Below are positions 1 to 9,163 of a stretch of DNA of 20,344 nucleotides, one piece after another. A program made the translations under genes and the position numbers. Source of the stretch: JBHIER01 sp046760705 [NCBI: bacterium] (GTDB lineage: Bacteria > JBHIER01 > G020348925). Under the pieces are notes generated by a model. The model did no database searches and had not been told where the DNA came from. It saw only the letters and a program-made list of their open reading frames with translations. The stretch is taken from the NCBI GenBank assembly GCA_046760705.1, contig JBHIER010000007.1, forward strand, positions 1 through 20,344. Direction: 5' to 3'. The first letter of the stretch is position 1. The number at the start of each line of letters is the position of its first letter.

Positions 1-1546
1 AATCGCCAAGAATGTATCTCCAGACGATACAGAGGGCATCGCCAGGGGTGATCTGACCGTCACAGTTTATTCCAGCAGTCATCTCTGAGTATTCACATTC
101 GCATTCTGATTGAAAGTGGCCCAGGATGTAACGCCAGAAAGCACACAATGCATCGCCGGGAGTGATCTGGCCATCGCAGTTCACGTCGCCACAAAGCTCG
201 GGTCGGGTAGTATCTTCACTGACAGGGGCAACCGAGACAATGCCCCTTGTGGCCACGAAATGATACATATACAGCGCCCCCCAGCCCACGTACCAGACAT
301 CCTTTCTCCCCTTGATATGGTCTATGTGATTCTGGAGCTTTCCACCATCAGACCAATCCAGACGTACGGGGTGCCCTGCACCGTGATAGATACCACCCTG
401 ATCGTATGCGGTGTCAAAATAGCCATTCAGCTCTTCCTCGCTTTTCAACTCCCAAAGCCCACTAAAATAGGATTCCTCGTACAAAGAATCGGCTGCTACC
501 CAAGACGTCCATGAATATTGATGTTCTGAAGTCGAAAAATCTCTATCAGCTAAAAAGTGGAGATGGCCCAACCTTTTCCTGATCGAATCGGCTGTTTCTC
601 CGTGAGGCTGAATCCATGCCCACAAGTATTCCCGATCCGCTCTCTTCATGAAATCTGGAAGGTCCAGGTTATCTATGATGTCGGCTCTGGCAGAATCGAT
701 TTCCAGATTCAAAATATATCCTTTCTCGTGGGGCATATAATGGTTCGCACTGTGGCACCCAGGTTCCACAAAACCTCGATCAATCACGGCCTGGACACTG
801 TCCCAGGTGGGTTCCATGTTCCCCTCGTCGTGGAAGCCCCGGGTGATTATCCCTGGTGTCCACCACAGCTTAGCATCTTTGAGCGCGGCGGCCGCTGCCA
901 AGAAAGAGCCCTCATCGGCCTGAGTTCTGCCCCAGTCGTCCAGAGTGATCGTTACCACCGCCTTTCGGCCGTCATAATATTCGGGGATCTCAATGAAACT
1001 CATGCTTACGGGATCGTCGGCTCCGTCTGCGAGCCTCACGTATGTGGTGTCGCTCCCACTACTGAAAGCAACACTTATGTAGACATTACTGTTGGCTGTG
1101 TCAAACCGCGCCGCTTCAATCCCGTTGAAAAGATCCGAGCTGTTCTTTCTCGCCAACTCATTCCAACAAAACGGAAAAGAATGGCAATACTGAACGGTAA
1201 GATTGCTCGAGCCGGATGGATACGAGAACTTATATGTTATCGGATAACCTAAGCCATAATTAACATGATTTACCGAGTCCACAACTATCCGATAGACGTT
1301 TAACCTCGAACTGTCGGGTTCTCCTGAAGTCTCCGAGCCCAGCGATTCATCGCACGTTGCTTTTATGACCCCGTTCTTGGCATTGATGCCGGACAGGGTG
1401 TGGGGGACTAATACGAACACAATCGTTGCCGCCATCATCATAATCGTCAACAACCTCAAGAACAGTCCCTTCAACTTTTGCTCCGCTCGATCAAGGCTCT
1501 TTGGGAATATCCGGAAAGGGCTCTCCTCCATTCCACAAATCGGCAT
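1..1546 (-). CDS. Secreted NodB-like polysaccharide deacetylase with dockerin-like repeats (partial, C-terminus off left edge)
   Basis: The minus frame stays open from an ATG at 1546 to the window edge, giving 515 visible residues. The N-terminus has a hydrophobic stretch (about residues 28-53) that reads as a signal peptide or anchor. About residues 80-195 look like a beta-rich linker domain. The NodB (polysaccharide deacetylase) signature follows: TITLDDW with the Asp pair at 203-204, the metal motif HSANH at 265-269, WIQPHG at 311-316 and a late His in YHGAGHP (388-392). This family removes acyl groups from extracellular glycans. The C-terminus carries two copies of the calcium loop NCDGQITPGDALC, 38 residues apart, as in dockerin type I repeats. 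The start is uncertain: a TTG at 1474 has GGAG six bases upstream and would give a cleaner signal peptide. The gene begins 48 bases after the upstream repeat protein stops, so cotranscription is likely. The assignment rests on motifs, and the substrate cannot be told. Confidence 0.8.
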   Translation of the reverse strand, partial: MPICGMEESPFRIFPKSLDRAEQKLKGLFLRLLTIMMMAATIVFVLVPHTLSGINAKNGVIKATCDESLGSETSGEPDSSRLNVYRIVVDSVNHVNYGLGYPITYKFSYPSGSSNLTVQYCHSFPFCWNELARKNSSDLFNGIEAARFDTANSNVYISVAFSSGSDTTYVRLADGADDPVSMSFIEIPEYYDGRKAVVTITLDDWGRTQADEGSFLAAAAALKDAKLWWTPGIITRGFHDEGNMEPTWDSVQAVIDRGFVEPGCHSANHYMPHEKGYILNLEIDSARADIIDNLDLPDFMKRADREYLWAWIQPHGETADSIRKRLGHLHFLADRDFSTSEHQYSWTSWVAADSLYEESYFSGLWELKSEEELNGYFDTAYDQGGIYHGAGHPVRLDWSDGGKLQNHIDHIKGRKDVWYVGWGALYMYHFVATRGIVSVAPVSEDTTRPELCGDVNCDGQITPGDALCAFWRYILGHFQSECECEYSEMTAGINCDGQITPGDALCIVWRYILGD

Positions 1547-1593
1547 TGGTGGGCCGATTTTACCTCGTCTTCTCTTCTCAATATTTCTCCCCC

Positions 1594-4239
1594 TCACGGC
1601 CGGAGTACTTTGTTGACAATGGCCGTGACGTCGGCCACCGTTATCTCCCCGCTGCTGTTGCAGTCGGCGCGCCAGAATTCACATCCGTCAGGTTCATCAA
1701 CCCCAATGATGATTCTGACACAGAGAACCACGTCAAGCACATTGATGCGAATGTCATCATTGACATCGCCCTTTAACCCGCACAAATAATCGGAGCTCGT
1801 ATTGAACAGAACTGTCACCGTGTTGCTCTTGGCATTGACCACCGCCAGGTCACCGTCCCCGTCGCCGTCAAAATCCCTCGTCAGCAGGACTGTCGGTTCC
1901 TGACCTACTCCGTAGTCGACCGTTTCCTGAAAAGTTCCGCCTTCAGCGTTCAAAAGGACCGACACATTGCCGCTGTTGGAATTTGTCACCACCAGGTCTC
2001 GATCCCCATCTTCATCCAAGTCTTCGGCCACGGCGCTATATGGCCAGACTCCGACAGGGTAACGGAGCGCATCCCGGAAGGTTCCATCCCCAGCGTTCAA
2101 TAAGACAGCGACGTCGTCACTGAAATAATTGACCACCACTAAATCGCCATCGCTGTCACCGTCCAAGTCTGCGGCCTCGATGAAAGAGGGCTTTTCTCCA
2201 ACAGTGTACAAAACGATATCTTCGAACGCACCATCACCTCCGTTTCTGAGAACAGAAACGCTGCCGCTTCCCCGATTGGAGACGACCGCATCCTGGTCGC
2301 CATCGCCATCCAGATCCTGAACAATGAGAGCGGACGGGACCTCACCTACGCGGTAGTTGATCGCCCCTTGAAACGTACCATCTCCGGTATTCAGAAGAAC
2401 GGAGAGGTCCCCGCTGTTGCTGTTGATTACGATCAGATCGACGGTCTCATTCCCATCCAGATCCACTGCCCTCAGGTGAGTCGGTCCATCTCCGACCGGG
2501 TACTCCGCCGTCTTCTCGAACCGACCTGCTCCGATATTTCGAAGTAGAGCGACGCTGTTCCCACTTCTATTGGACACCGCAAGATCCCTACCCCCATCCC
2601 CGTCAAAATCTTCAGCAACCACTGAGTGCAGCTCGCCACCGATCGCGTAGTTGTGCGTCTCCTGGAACGTTCCATCCCCATTGCCCACAAGGACGGAGAG
2701 GTTACTACTCCCTCGATTGGCCGTCACAATGTCCAATGCCTCGTCGCCATTGAGGTCCACGCCGATGAGGGAATGAGCATCGACTCCAACATCGTAGTCC
2801 CTTTTTCCCTCAAAGCGACCATTCCCGGTGTTCAACAGCACAGACAGATCGCTGCTCCCCCCATTGGCTATTGCCAGATCGTACGATCCATCGCTGTCGA
2901 AATCTTCGGAAAGAAAGGCTCCTGGGTCTTCCCCGACTGCGTAACCAAGACGAGACTGAAAGCTCCCCTCACCATCGTTTGTGAGTACGGAGAGGCTGTT
3001 GCCACCCTCGTTTGTCACGGCTACATCAGGACTACCGTCGCCGTTGAAATCCCCGCTCACTAAGAAGAGGGGCCAGACTCCAACTGTATAGTGTATAGGC
3101 GTTTCAAAGCCCCCGTTGCCGTCATTCTTCACCACAGATATTTCATTGCTCACTCGATTCGTTACAATGATATCGAAATGTCCATTGTTATCGATGTCTG
3201 GGATGAGAAGGAAATAAGGCCGATTGCCGACATCAATATTGTGCGCCTGTTGAAAGGTACCATCTCCTCTATTCATGAAGATTGAAACATTGTCACTGTT
3301 CAAATTCGTCACCGCCACATCGGGATACCCGTCTCCATTGAAATCTTCCGAAGCAATGAAGAACGGCTCTAAACCGGCGTCATAATTGACCGGCTGTCCA
3401 AACGTGCCGTCCCCGGCGTTTAGAAGCAATGAGACGTTGTCGCCCTCTCCATTGGTCACGGCAAAATCTGGGTATCCATCACCATCAAAATCGGCGGAGG
3501 CGACAAAATAGGGCTCCTTCGCCACGGGATAATTTGCCGCTGCTTCAAACGTCCCGTCGCCTCTGTTTATGAGAACAGAGACGTTGTTCGATCCACGATT
3601 TGGAGTGACAATATCGCAAGCTCCATCATTGTCCAAGTCATCGGTGGTGAGAGAATACGGTCTGCTCCCAACAGGATAGTTTTCTGCCTGCCCAAATGTC
3701 CCGTCCCCTCGATTCATCAGTACGGAGACGGTGCCGCCCTCCCAGTTGTTCACGGCCAGATCAGGATAACCATTGCCGTTTAAATCCACAATCGCTATAA
3801 AACGAGGATCTGTCCCCACGTTGTAATCGGTTGCCTCATTGAAGGTGCCGTTCCCTCTGTTCAGCAAGACTGAAACCGTCTTACCCCCTGAATTGGTGAC
3901 GGCAAGATCTGAAAATCCGTCTCCGCTCAAATCCTGCACCGCGATAAAATATGGTCGAGGGCCGACACTATAATACACAGCCGGTTGAAAAGTACCGTCC
4001 ATATCATTTCGCAACACAGAGACTGTTTGACTCGACTTATTGACAATTGCCAAGTCCGAGCAGCCGTCCCTATTAAAATCCTCGGCCACACAGAACAATG
4101 GGCTCCCCCCCACATCGTAATCGATTCGAGTGCAGCAAAAGAGGCGCTCAAAGCCTCGCCCGGGTGAAGCGACCATCCATAGGCCAAATGCCAGACCGGC
4201 TATCATTCTGAACACCTTGCCAGGGGTTTGTTTGCTCAT
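1594..4239 (-). CDS. Secreted FG-GAP/VCBS repeat protein with C-terminal dockerin-like domain
   Basis: This 881-aa protein has a signal peptide (KVFRMIAGLAFGLWMVASPG), then sixteen tandem 49-residue repeats of FG-GAP/VCBS type, then a 65-residue C-terminal domain. Each repeat has the pattern YxVGxxPxxxxxxDxDGDGxxDLxVxN...VSVLxNxGDGTF. It contains a DxDxDGxxD calcium loop, as in integrin-like beta-propeller blades. The C-terminal domain has two calcium loops (GDVNDDIRINVLD and ADCNSSGEITVAD) and resembles a dockerin. I chose the ATG at 4239 rather than the one at 4257 because GGAGG lies eight bases before it and a candidate promoter ends just upstream. The protein is probably exported and binds calcium, glycan or other proteins; no catalytic residues are visible. 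It sits between the mannosidase and the NodB-like deacetylase on the same strand. Confidence 0.85.
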   Translation of the reverse strand: MSKQTPGKVFRMIAGLAFGLWMVASPGRGFERLFCCTRIDYDVGGSPLFCVAEDFNRDGCSDLAIVNKSSQTVSVLRNDMDGTFQPAVYYSVGPRPYFIAVQDLSGDGFSDLAVTNSGGKTVSVLLNRGNGTFNEATDYNVGTDPRFIAIVDLNGNGYPDLAVNNWEGGTVSVLMNRGDGTFGQAENYPVGSRPYSLTTDDLDNDGACDIVTPNRGSNNVSVLINRGDGTFEAAANYPVAKEPYFVASADFDGDGYPDFAVTNGEGDNVSLLLNAGDGTFGQPVNYDAGLEPFFIASEDFNGDGYPDVAVTNLNSDNVSIFMNRGDGTFQQAHNIDVGNRPYFLLIPDIDNNGHFDIIVTNRVSNEISVVKNDGNGGFETPIHYTVGVWPLFLVSGDFNGDGSPDVAVTNEGGNSLSVLTNDGEGSFQSRLGYAVGEDPGAFLSEDFDSDGSYDLAIANGGSSDLSVLLNTGNGRFEGKRDYDVGVDAHSLIGVDLNGDEALDIVTANRGSSNLSVLVGNGDGTFQETHNYAIGGELHSVVAEDFDGDGGRDLAVSNRSGNSVALLRNIGAGRFEKTAEYPVGDGPTHLRAVDLDGNETVDLIVINSNSGDLSVLLNTGDGTFQGAINYRVGEVPSALIVQDLDGDGDQDAVVSNRGSGSVSVLRNGGDGAFEDIVLYTVGEKPSFIEAADLDGDSDGDLVVVNYFSDDVAVLLNAGDGTFRDALRYPVGVWPYSAVAEDLDEDGDRDLVVTNSNSGNVSVLLNAEGGTFQETVDYGVGQEPTVLLTRDFDGDGDGDLAVVNAKSNTVTVLFNTSSDYLCGLKGDVNDDIRINVLDVVLCVRIIIGVDEPDGCEFWRADCNSSGEITVADVTAIVNKVLRP
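1792..4125 (-). repeat. Sixteen tandem 147-bp (49-aa) coding repeats, the last slightly short
   Basis: Aligning the translated repeats by the VG..P and NxGDGTF anchors gives fifteen units of exactly 49 residues and a sixteenth of 43, with no insertions or deletions. The units have diverged in sequence but hold their length, which fits successive duplication of a propeller blade. Sixteen blades could form two propellers of seven or eight blades each (inference). Confidence 0.85.
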
Positions 4240-4265
4240 TCCGTCGACCTCCCTCATTGTGACCT

Positions 4266-4294
4266 AGTATAGCGTCTCAAAAGTTTTGTCTCAG
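4266..4294 (-). promoter_or_regulatory. Candidate sigma70-type promoter for the FG-GAP repeat gene
   Basis: On the minus strand CTGAGA (-35, 4 of 6 consensus positions) and TATACT (-10, 5 of 6) are separated by exactly 17 bases. Initiation about seven bases downstream would leave a 5' leader of roughly 20 bases with GGAGG before the ATG at 4239. This also argues against the upstream ATG at 4257. It lies in the 155-base gap after the mannosidase gene, so the downstream pair could be transcribed independently of that gene. Confidence 0.4.
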
Positions 4295-4394
4295 CCGGAA
4301 TGACAGTGCATAGCTGAAGAGTTACAAATACGAACCTTCAAAATCCAAAACAGAAGCAGTTGACCAGAATATTCCGAGAGATTTTCCGTTCGGG

Positions 4395-7300
4395 TTAGAA
4401 CTCAACCGTAATCGTTTTTATTTCATAAGGATTCGTCGGGAGATAGACTGTGTTGCCTCTGGTCTCAAGTTTGGCCTGAACGTTCTCCAAAAGATCCGCT
4501 TCGAAGGCACTTCTAAACCCCATCGAAAGGTCTATCTCAGCTCGGGTCTTCTCTCCAAAGAGCTCATAGAACCTGAGGACCAGATCCTCCCGGGCCTCGG
4601 CCTTTTTGACGACTGAGAGGACAACACCTTCAGGACGGATCGTGGCGAAGGAGCCTTTTGAGGGTAGATCGCCCCTGTGGGGAGATTCTAACACCGCAAT
4701 GAGGGGATAGTTCAACTCGTAACCGCGCCGATGTGTCAGGGCCTGTCGCCAGTTCCCTGAGTGAGGATAGAGGGAGTATGTAAAGGTGTGGTGCCCCATG
4801 TCGGCATTTGGATCGGGCCACTTGGGGGAACGGAATAGCGTAATACGCATGAGATTGCCTTTCACATCGTGCCCGTATTTGCAGTCGTTGAGCAGGCTCA
4901 CTCCGTAAGTGCTATCTGAAAGATCGATCCACTTGTGGGCCGAGACCTCAAACTTGGCGCTGTCCTGAGGGGTTACAGGCACGGATCGTCTGACAATTGT
5001 CCCGTAGGGAATTTCGTAGGTGGCAACATCGCTCTTTACGTTAATGGGGAAAGCAACCTTCAGCAAGATATGATCCTCGTGCCATTCAACCTCATTGAAG
5101 ACCTCGATCCGCGGAAGACCATCATAAAGGAGAACGTCCTGGACGAAGCGCGAATTTCCGAAGGTGCGGGTCACCCTCAGTCTGGCTCTGACCGGGCCCC
5201 TTTCAACAATCTCAATACTCTCAACTTGTTCAATATCCCAGATTTTGCCTGTATATCCAATGTTCCATGCATCCCATGCCTGCGGCAAATCCTCAAAGGC
5301 TTGAAGCACGTTACCCTCCCGGCCAGGTTCCAGGACCTCCCGGATGTGCCGCTTATCAAAAAGCCTGCTCCAGTTACCTGTTTTCGGATTGATCTCGATT
5401 CTGTAAAATTGGGTTTCGAGGAAGTGACGCCCAGTGCGAAGTTGTGATTTCTCCTTAGGTTCATCTTCCGATTTCAACCAGAAGGTCTTGTACCCGATCG
5501 AAGGGATGTCCTCGGCCACAAAGATGAGTGTGTCTTCATACACCTGTGATGGTATCCGGTGACCGTTGCGGTCAAAAACGGAAATGTGTCCCCTCAACTC
5601 CTCGGGGAGCCCAACTTCAACAGCGTCGTCCCTCAACCAAGAGAGGGGGTTGAAGACGACAACCGGTGTGCCTTCTCCCTCAGTTTCGATTCTCCCACAT
5701 ATCTCCCTGAGCGAACGGTTGAGCACCCCCTCCACGGACTCTTCAATCAGATCGTAGTCCCTGTTGGCATCGACGTACACTTCGGAGATGCTGGAGCCGG
5801 GAAGGATGTCGTGAAATTGGTTAAAGAGCGCCCTCTTCCAGGCATCTTCGAGTTTCTGACTGGGATACTCTAATTGAGAGAAGAAGGCGAACTTTTCGGC
5901 CGTCTCCAGAAGGGCCTCGCATCGTCGGTTCCGTTTCTTGATCCGGGCCTGGGTGGTGTAGCAGCCTCGGTGGTACTCTAAATAAAGCTCGTCGTTGCAC
6001 ACCGGGAGGGCAGGGCCATCTTCCTCCACTCTCTTCATAAAGTTCAAAGGGGTGTCGTGGATGACCGTGGGAAATGTATCTATCTCCCATAGCTGGGCAA
6101 CTCGCTCGATCATCTCCTCCGACGGCCCTCCACCGTGATCACCCTCACCGTACAAAACAAGTTGATCCTTCAACCCGGTGCGTTCCTCGTAATCAACAAA
6201 GTGGGAGGCCAACCTCTCAGGTCTGAGATCGTGAACGTACGTATACGGAAAGTAGGAGAAGAGCTGACTACCATCAGGGCTCTGCCAGTAGAACACTTTG
6301 TACGGAAACTCGTTCGTGTCATTCCACGTCAGCTTCTGGGTGATGAAGTACCTGAACCCGGACTTCCGATAGATCTGGGGGAGCGTCCAGGCAAAGCCGA
6401 AGGAGTCCGGAATCCAGGCGATTTTCACATCGATACCGAACTTCTCCTGGAAATACCGTTTCCCGTACAGAATCTGGCGGACCTGGGACTCCCCACTGGG
6501 AAGGTTGTTGTCGGGCTCCACCCACGTCCCGCCGACAATGAGCCATCGCCCATCTTCAACCCTTCTTCGTATCTCCTCGAATAGCTCGGGGTAGTTCTCT
6601 TCCATCCAGACGTAGGCTTGGGCCTGACTCTGAGCATAAACGAAGTCAGGATACTCTTCTATATGCTGAAGGGCCCGCGCAAACGTAGTGCTGCAGACCT
6701 CCACTGTCTCCGACCAGGGCCACAGCCAGGCCATGTCGATATGGGCGTTGCCCACCACATGAAGTGTGTTGGCCTTTATCTCCGGGGAGGTGGACAAGAT
6801 GTACCTGTTCTCTTCTTCAAGCAGTCGGTAAAACTCAGATTTATCGAGCTCGAGAGCCGTTACGAGCAGCTCTGACTTTGCCTCATCCCCCAGTTGAATG
6901 GCGTCTCTGGTAAAAACCGCCGCCCATTTTGCATTGGTGGTCAGTTTGTTGAAATCATCGCTAACCGGCACCAGTTTTGGATCAAGACAGAGGGGAGCCT
7001 GAAAATCCCTCACTTCCACAACGACGGTGAAAGTTTCTCCAAATTGGGCAGAGCTCGTGACCGACACTCTCTCTTCGGAGATAGGTTCTTCAATGCCGTT
7101 GATGAAAGTCCTCTTCGTTCCAAGCAAGTCTCCCAGCTCCAGAGCTAACGGATAGGTTGAGAGTTCCGGGGGCACGCCAATGGTTACACCGAAAGCCACT
7201 GCTCTATGAGTCGTATCAATTTCGGCTCCCTCGGTGTAGACTGCCCAATCTGACGAACGCAGGTCAACCCGCTCGATCGCTCCAATTATACCCCGTTTAT

Positions 7301-8282
7301 ATTGCCACCCTTCAACATCGACGCCCGCAAAGAGCAGGCTCAGGATATCCAGAGGTACGAGTTCAACGGCGAGTCCGTTTCTCTCACCATCCCATTCGAT
7401 CTCGATTTCGAGTTTAGATGTACTCTGCGCCAATTGAGAGATTTCAGTCGCCGTGAAATTGAACCGGAGGGTCTCCTCAGGATAGGACCTCATCTCAAGC
7501 TGGCGGGGGGCAACCCGTGGCTCGTCGGGCCTTTCTTGGACGTGAAGGATAGCCCTTTTCGGACACAGAGTGCCCAGGTTTCCAACCGTGACGTCCAAAG
7601 CAAGCCGGAGGTTTTCCTCCTTCAAGGTGAACTCGGAGAAGGAGGCCTCCTTCACCCGAAGCCAGGGGCTGACGCGGACCGTCTCAAAGGGGCCTTCACC
7701 CACCGGGTTGCCGGCTTGAAATTGGATATGAGGGAGCGGTCCCCCTTGCTCGTCGACCAAGCGCACCGACAGAGCGAAGTCTCCCACACCATTGGCCACC
7801 TTGGCCAGTATGCGGTTCCAGCCGGCGCCCATTCGGACCAAGACCGTATCCTGATCGGGCCGCCACCCCCGGGCCACCTCGCGGGAGTGAACTTCGATGC
7901 CATTCACGTAGATCTTGACCGCATCGTCGCTGCCGACAAGAAGGAGCGCGTTTCGTTCTATCGGGCTCTTTAAAAAAGTGTGGGCGTAACAGACGGTATT
8001 TTCTGTATTGCCGAAATCGCCGGAAGCAACAAAGTCCAGCTTGCCCTTGCGGTCAACGTGCATCCTCTTCCACCTTCTGCCAGCCGTGACCGCACCGTCG
8101 TATGGAACAACCTCCTGTTCTCTTCCGAGAAAATCGACGGCCAGACGCTCCTTCCCTTCCTGGTAAGAAAAAACTCCCAGAACCAGCCACTCTTCAACGA
8201 ACCCTTCTTCTCCAAAAACCGGTACTCCTGCTCCCAGGAGAAAGGGAAGAATAAACGCCAAAAAAATAAACCGTCGTCTCAC
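4395..8282 (-). CDS. Secreted glycoside hydrolase family 38 alpha-mannosidase, very large
   Basis: This 1295-aa protein begins with a GTG that has AGGAGG eight bases upstream, followed by a clear signal peptide (RRRFIFLAFILPFLLGAGV). Residues about 90-180 look like a beta-sandwich accessory domain (VKIYVNGIEVHS...GWNRILAKV). A further 300 or so residues have no motif I can name. The GH38 catalytic region starts near 507: HVVGNAHIDMAWLWPW gives zinc ligands His514 and Asp516. WIPDSFGF gives Asp626 as nucleophile and zinc ligand, and NQFHDILPGSS gives His824. GEGDHGGGP (712-720) is also typical. The family hydrolyses alpha-mannosidic bonds with retention; here it should act outside the cytoplasm on mannose-containing glycans. 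The all-beta C-terminal GH38 domains follow to the end. Many bacterial GH38 enzymes are 800-1050 aa and cytoplasmic, so the export signal and roughly 500-aa N-terminal extension are notable. Exact linkage specificity is unknown. Confidence 0.93.
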   Translation of the reverse strand: MRRRFIFLAFILPFLLGAGVPVFGEEGFVEEWLVLGVFSYQEGKERLAVDFLGREQEVVPYDGAVTAGRRWKRMHVDRKGKLDFVASGDFGNTENTVCYAHTFLKSPIERNALLLVGSDDAVKIYVNGIEVHSREVARGWRPDQDTVLVRMGAGWNRILAKVANGVGDFALSVRLVDEQGGPLPHIQFQAGNPVGEGPFETVRVSPWLRVKEASFSEFTLKEENLRLALDVTVGNLGTLCPKRAILHVQERPDEPRVAPRQLEMRSYPEETLRFNFTATEISQLAQSTSKLEIEIEWDGERNGLAVELVPLDILSLLFAGVDVEGWQYKRGIIGAIERVDLRSSDWAVYTEGAEIDTTHRAVAFGVTIGVPPELSTYPLALELGDLLGTKRTFINGIEEPISEERVSVTSSAQFGETFTVVVEVRDFQAPLCLDPKLVPVSDDFNKLTTNAKWAAVFTRDAIQLGDEAKSELLVTALELDKSEFYRLLEEENRYILSTSPEIKANTLHVVGNAHIDMAWLWPWSETVEVCSTTFARALQHIEEYPDFVYAQSQAQAYVWMEENYPELFEEIRRRVEDGRWLIVGGTWVEPDNNLPSGESQVRQILYGKRYFQEKFGIDVKIAWIPDSFGFAWTLPQIYRKSGFRYFITQKLTWNDTNEFPYKVFYWQSPDGSQLFSYFPYTYVHDLRPERLASHFVDYEERTGLKDQLVLYGEGDHGGGPSEEMIERVAQLWEIDTFPTVIHDTPLNFMKRVEEDGPALPVCNDELYLEYHRGCYTTQARIKKRNRRCEALLETAEKFAFFSQLEYPSQKLEDAWKRALFNQFHDILPGSSISEVYVDANRDYDLIEESVEGVLNRSLREICGRIETEGEGTPVVVFNPLSWLRDDAVEVGLPEELRGHISVFDRNGHRIPSQVYEDTLIFVAEDIPSIGYKTFWLKSEDEPKEKSQLRTGRHFLETQFYRIEINPKTGNWSRLFDKRHIREVLEPGREGNVLQAFEDLPQAWDAWNIGYTGKIWDIEQVESIEIVERGPVRARLRVTRTFGNSRFVQDVLLYDGLPRIEVFNEVEWHEDHILLKVAFPINVKSDVATYEIPYGTIVRRSVPVTPQDSAKFEVSAHKWIDLSDSTYGVSLLNDCKYGHDVKGNLMRITLFRSPKWPDPNADMGHHTFTYSLYPHSGNWRQALTHRRGYELNYPLIAVLESPHRGDLPSKGSFATIRPEGVVLSVVKKAEAREDLVLRFYELFGEKTRAEIDLSMGFRSAFEADLLENVQAKLETRGNTVYLPTNPYEIKTITVEF

Positions 8283-8553
8283 CGTTTCTTCCTCCTAACG
8301 CGCTTGAATACATACATTATCTTAAGGTCTTCAAGAGCGAACCTCTCAAAGCCCTGGAAAGGAATTCTATTAGATTCACCGGCAAGCAATTGAACAGATT
8401 GGGACGTTGTTAAAGAAGAGTGGGGTTGCGAGGTCATAACTGCTCAGGAACCAATAGACAAAGCCCTTCTTCCTTATCAAAGTGACAGTTCTTCCCTAAT
8501 AGTCATGGTCTATATCGTACATATCATCATCCCACAGTTCACTTTTCAATTCC

Positions 8554-8976
8554 TCAGAAACATTGAACACCATGGGCCCAACGTGTCTGCTCCGTGTTGA
8601 GGCGCGCCATGACAGCGCTCCGAGCCGCATCGAACAATTTTCGGAGGCCCGCGGCAATGTCCTTGCCAATTTTCTCCCCGGGTTCACGCACCATAAGGTC
8701 TACGGTCACCGGTGAATCTACCGCTGCCTCCAAGTATACTGCATAATCTCTCTTCGAATGCGTAGTAACTACCAGATCTATGTCAAGTGCTGCGTCCGGG
8801 GCATAAATTGAGGAGCCAAACTGTATTATATCGCGAATATGTGGATCGTTCCTAAGCAGCTCTTCACATAAGCACCGAATAAGTCCGGAACTTTTCTGAA
8901 TGGGCACCAAGCGGGCTTTTTCCAATTTCCATTCCTCCTGAGTTACTTCTAAGTCAAAATATGCCGATCTCACCAA
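8554..8976 (-). CDS. Nucleotidyltransferase-domain protein (MNT type)
   Basis: This 140-aa protein has the DNA polymerase beta-type nucleotidyltransferase signature: FGSS at 53-56, DIDLVV with the Asp pair at 65 and 67, and a third acid at Asp93 in VTVDLMV. All catalytic positions are kept. Such small proteins often transfer nucleotides to a partner or act as antitoxins for HEPN proteins, but no HEPN gene is adjacent here. It begins with TTG (8976) or the next codon GTG (8973), without a strong ribosome-binding site and with no in-frame ATG. The C-terminus may be shifted: after the stop at 8554 another minus frame stays open to 8496 and encodes an acidic tail. It has lower GC than the genes around it. 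It stands alone, with 271 bases before the mannosidase start in which I see no gene. Confidence 0.7.
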   Translation of the reverse strand: MVRSAYFDLEVTQEEWKLEKARLVPIQKSSGLIRCLCEELLRNDPHIRDIIQFGSSIYAPDAALDIDLVVTTHSKRDYAVYLEAAVDSPVTVDLMVREPGEKIGKDIAAGLRKLFDAARSAVMARLNTEQTRWAHGVQCF

Positions 8977-9163
8977 CCCGACAACTGAATTTACACCATT
9001 CTCATAGTCATGTCAATGAAATTATACGTGCAAGCAGAAGAGCTATTTGGATCTCAGATGGATGATGTGAGTTGCGGCATTCATAGAGCCTCTCTCGTGA
9101 GTTTCCTAATTTTTGAGATTCTGATGTTACATGATGGTAGGCCAAATTGCAAGGTGTCATGTC

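Noticed and set aside
110-1252. Two long plus-strand open frames (110-514 and 557-1252)
   Set aside because: They are antisense to a continuous minus frame that encodes a signal peptide, NodB motifs and dockerin-like repeats, and they resemble no family.
7302-7973. Plus-strand open frame of 223 codons
   Set aside because: It lies fully antisense to the mannosidase gene, without a ribosome-binding site or recognisable motif.
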